From: Syntrophaceae bacterium
Lineage (GTDB): Bacteria > Desulfobacterota > Syntrophia > Syntrophales > UBA2185
DNA length: 6,455 nt
NCBI GenBank assembly: GCA_017885225.1
Contig: JAFNGM010000125.1
Location: 225 to 6,679 of the forward strand
Direction of reading: 5' to 3'
The number at the start of each line of letters is the position of its first letter. The stretch's first letter is position 1. The notes below the pieces were generated by a model that saw nothing but the letters and a program-made list of their open reading frames with translations, did not search any database and was not told the DNA's origin. The position numbers were made by a program, and so were the translations under genes. Shown in pieces: positions 5,131 through 6,455 of this stretch.

Positions 5131-6455
5131 ATGGATTCAGGGGATGTTCTGGTTTACGATACCACATTAAGAGACGGGACCCAAGGAGAGCAGGTCAATT
5201 TTTCGGCGGAAGAAAAACTCCGCATTGCCCTGCGTCTCGATGAAATGGGTTTCCATTACATTGAAGGCGGATGGCCGGGATCAAATCCGAAAGACGCCCG
5301 TTTTTTTGAACTAGCCAAGGAGGTGCCTTTCAGGCATACCCGTCTCACTGCGTTCGGCAGTACGAGAAAGCCGCACACAGAAGCGGCATCATGTCCTCAC
5401 ATCGCGGCCTTGCTGCAAGCGGAAACGCCGTCGGTGGCCATTTTCGGAAAGACCTGGGATCTTCATGTTTCCGAGATTCTCAATGTGTCCCTTGAAGAAA
5501 ATCTGGATATGATCCGCGATTCTGTTGCATATCTGAAGCATAAAGGAAAAGAGGTGATCTTCGATGCGGAGCATTTTTTTGACGGCTATAAAAATAATCC
5601 TGCCTATGCGCGCCGGGTATGTGAAACCGCCCTTTTTGCCGGAGCGGATATGATTGTCCTGTGCGATACGAATGGCGGGACAATGACTCATGATCTCACC
5701 GCAATAATACGTGAGGTTATTTCTTACATCCCTCCGCATCTCCTCGGCATCCACGCCCATAATGATTGCGGACTCGCCGTCGCCAACTCCCTGGCCGCTG
5801 TCCATAACGGCGTCAAAATGGTGCATGGAACGATTAACGGGTATGGAGAACGATGCGGGAATGCCGACCTTGTCTCTATAATCGGTAATCTCCACCTGAA
5901 AATGCACAGGAAATGCCTCCCCGAGGCGTCCATTCGTGAATTGACGCATCTTTCAAACTATGTGAGTGATATCGCCAATATTCCACCTCTCAATTCCAGG
6001 CCATTCGTAGGCCGGAGCGCCTTCACTCATAAGGGTGGTGTGCATGTGGACGCCGTGTTAAAAAATCCGATGGCATATGAGCACATTAATCCGGAACTCG
6101 TGGGGAATCATGAACGGGTGCTGGTGTCGGACCTCTCGGGAAAAAGCACTATTGCGTTCAAGGCAAGGGAACTGGGCATAGACCTGGGTAATGAAATGTC
6201 CGTGAATAAAAAAATTGTACAAAAGATAAAGATAATGGAGGACCAGGGTTACCACTTCGACTCCGCCGAGGGTTCCCTTTCCGTGTTGATGAAAAAGATA
6301 AAAGGCGAGTTTAAAGAACCCTTTGTTCTGGAAAGCTTTCAGGTCTTTAATGCGAAGACAGGAGATAACCCGCCCATTACTCAGGCCTCGATTAAAATAT
6401 CCGTTGGAGGCGAAGAGGAATTGACTGCCGCCGAGGGGAATGGCCCTGTCAATGC
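5131..6455 (+). CDS. cimA: Citramalate synthase, 3' end beyond window (441+ aa)
   Basis: Condenses pyruvate and acetyl-CoA to (R)-citramalate, the entry to 2-oxobutyrate and isoleucine that bypasses threonine. The N-terminal HMGL-like TIM barrel opens with [12 protein letters not shown] (10-21; Arg14 and metal-binding Asp15). [11 protein letters not shown] (45-55) is a wording typical of this family rather than of 2-isopropylmalate synthase. FDAEHFFDG (144-152), CDTNGG (178-183), HAHND (208-212, metal-binding His208 and His210) and [12 protein letters not shown] (236-247) follow. The linker has FTHKGGVH (298-305). From about residue 380 the LeuA-type regulatory domain begins and is cut off; roughly 80-100 residues should be missing, judged from a usual length of 520-540. 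AGGAGG (5120-5125) lies 5 bases before the ATG. It is preceded by an Ile-codon attenuator, which fits an Ile-specific enzyme; allosteric inhibition by isoleucine is known in the family. Confidence 0.95.
   Translation, partial: MDSGDVLVYDTTLRDGTQGEQVNFSAEEKLRIALRLDEMGFHYIEGGWPGSNPKDARFFELAKEVPFRHTRLTAFGSTRKPHTEAASCPHIAALLQAETPSVAIFGKTWDLHVSEILNVSLEENLDMIRDSVAYLKHKGKEVIFDAEHFFDGYKNNPAYARRVCETALFAGADMIVLCDTNGGTMTHDLTAIIREVISYIPPHLLGIHAHNDCGLAVANSLAAVHNGVKMVHGTINGYGERCGNADLVSIIGNLHLKMHRKCLPEASIRELTHLSNYVSDIANIPPLNSRPFVGRSAFTHKGGVHVDAVLKNPMAYEHINPELVGNHERVLVSDLSGKSTIAFKARELGIDLGNEMSVNKKIVQKIKIMEDQGYHFDSAEGSLSVLMKKIKGEFKEPFVLESFQVFNAKTGDNPPITQASIKISVGGEEELTAAEGNGPVN

Noticed and set aside
5389..5949. 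Minus-strand open frame of 186 codons inside cimA
   Set aside because: It lies wholly antisense to the conserved TIM-barrel part of cimA and has no recognisable motif.

Overview
The window is bacterial, of roughly balanced base composition with compact genes and strong Shine-Dalgarno sites. The gene set points to a Gram-negative anaerobe of the Deltaproteobacteria / Desulfobacterota kind (Syntrophales- or Geobacter-like). It has a small Usp protein, a fused PurS-PurL with a separate PurQ, and a citramalate synthase for threonine-independent isoleucine synthesis. The lineage is inferred from protein style and gene content only.

Layout. Positions 20-412 (minus strand) encode a 130-residue universal stress protein. 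Positions 413-925 are a 513-base divergent intergenic region. It holds G/A-rich repeats with an inverted partner, a perfect 14-bp palindrome and a plausible promoter for the purine genes. Positions 926-3904 encode a 992-residue PurS-PurL fusion, followed 48 bases later by purQ (3953-4780). Together they make formylglycinamidine ribonucleotide synthase, the fourth step of purine synthesis. Positions 4781-5130 are a 350-base leader region. From 5131 to the window edge runs a 3'-truncated cimA-type citramalate synthase gene.

The most notable element is the leader in front of cimA. It has the parts of a ribosome-mediated transcription attenuator. A short open frame (4931-5026) carries five isoleucine codons within eight residues. 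An early hairpin overlaps the end of that frame. An antiterminator helix pairs 5029-5041 with 5078-5090. A 14-position terminator stem with a run of seven T (5075-5111) ends 19 bases before the cimA start codon. The three helices are mutually exclusive. CimA makes the precursor of 2-oxobutyrate and so feeds isoleucine only, and the control codons are isoleucine only. The enzyme and the sensed amino acid therefore agree. This element is read directly from the sequence; its operation in the cell is inferred.

The other genes are ordinary housekeeping functions. Points worth a second look are the two-polypeptide FGAM synthase architecture with duplicated PurS-like halves, a Ser in place of the second His of its ETHNHP-type motif, an atypical ATP-loop in the Usp protein, and the repeats and palindrome upstream of purL.
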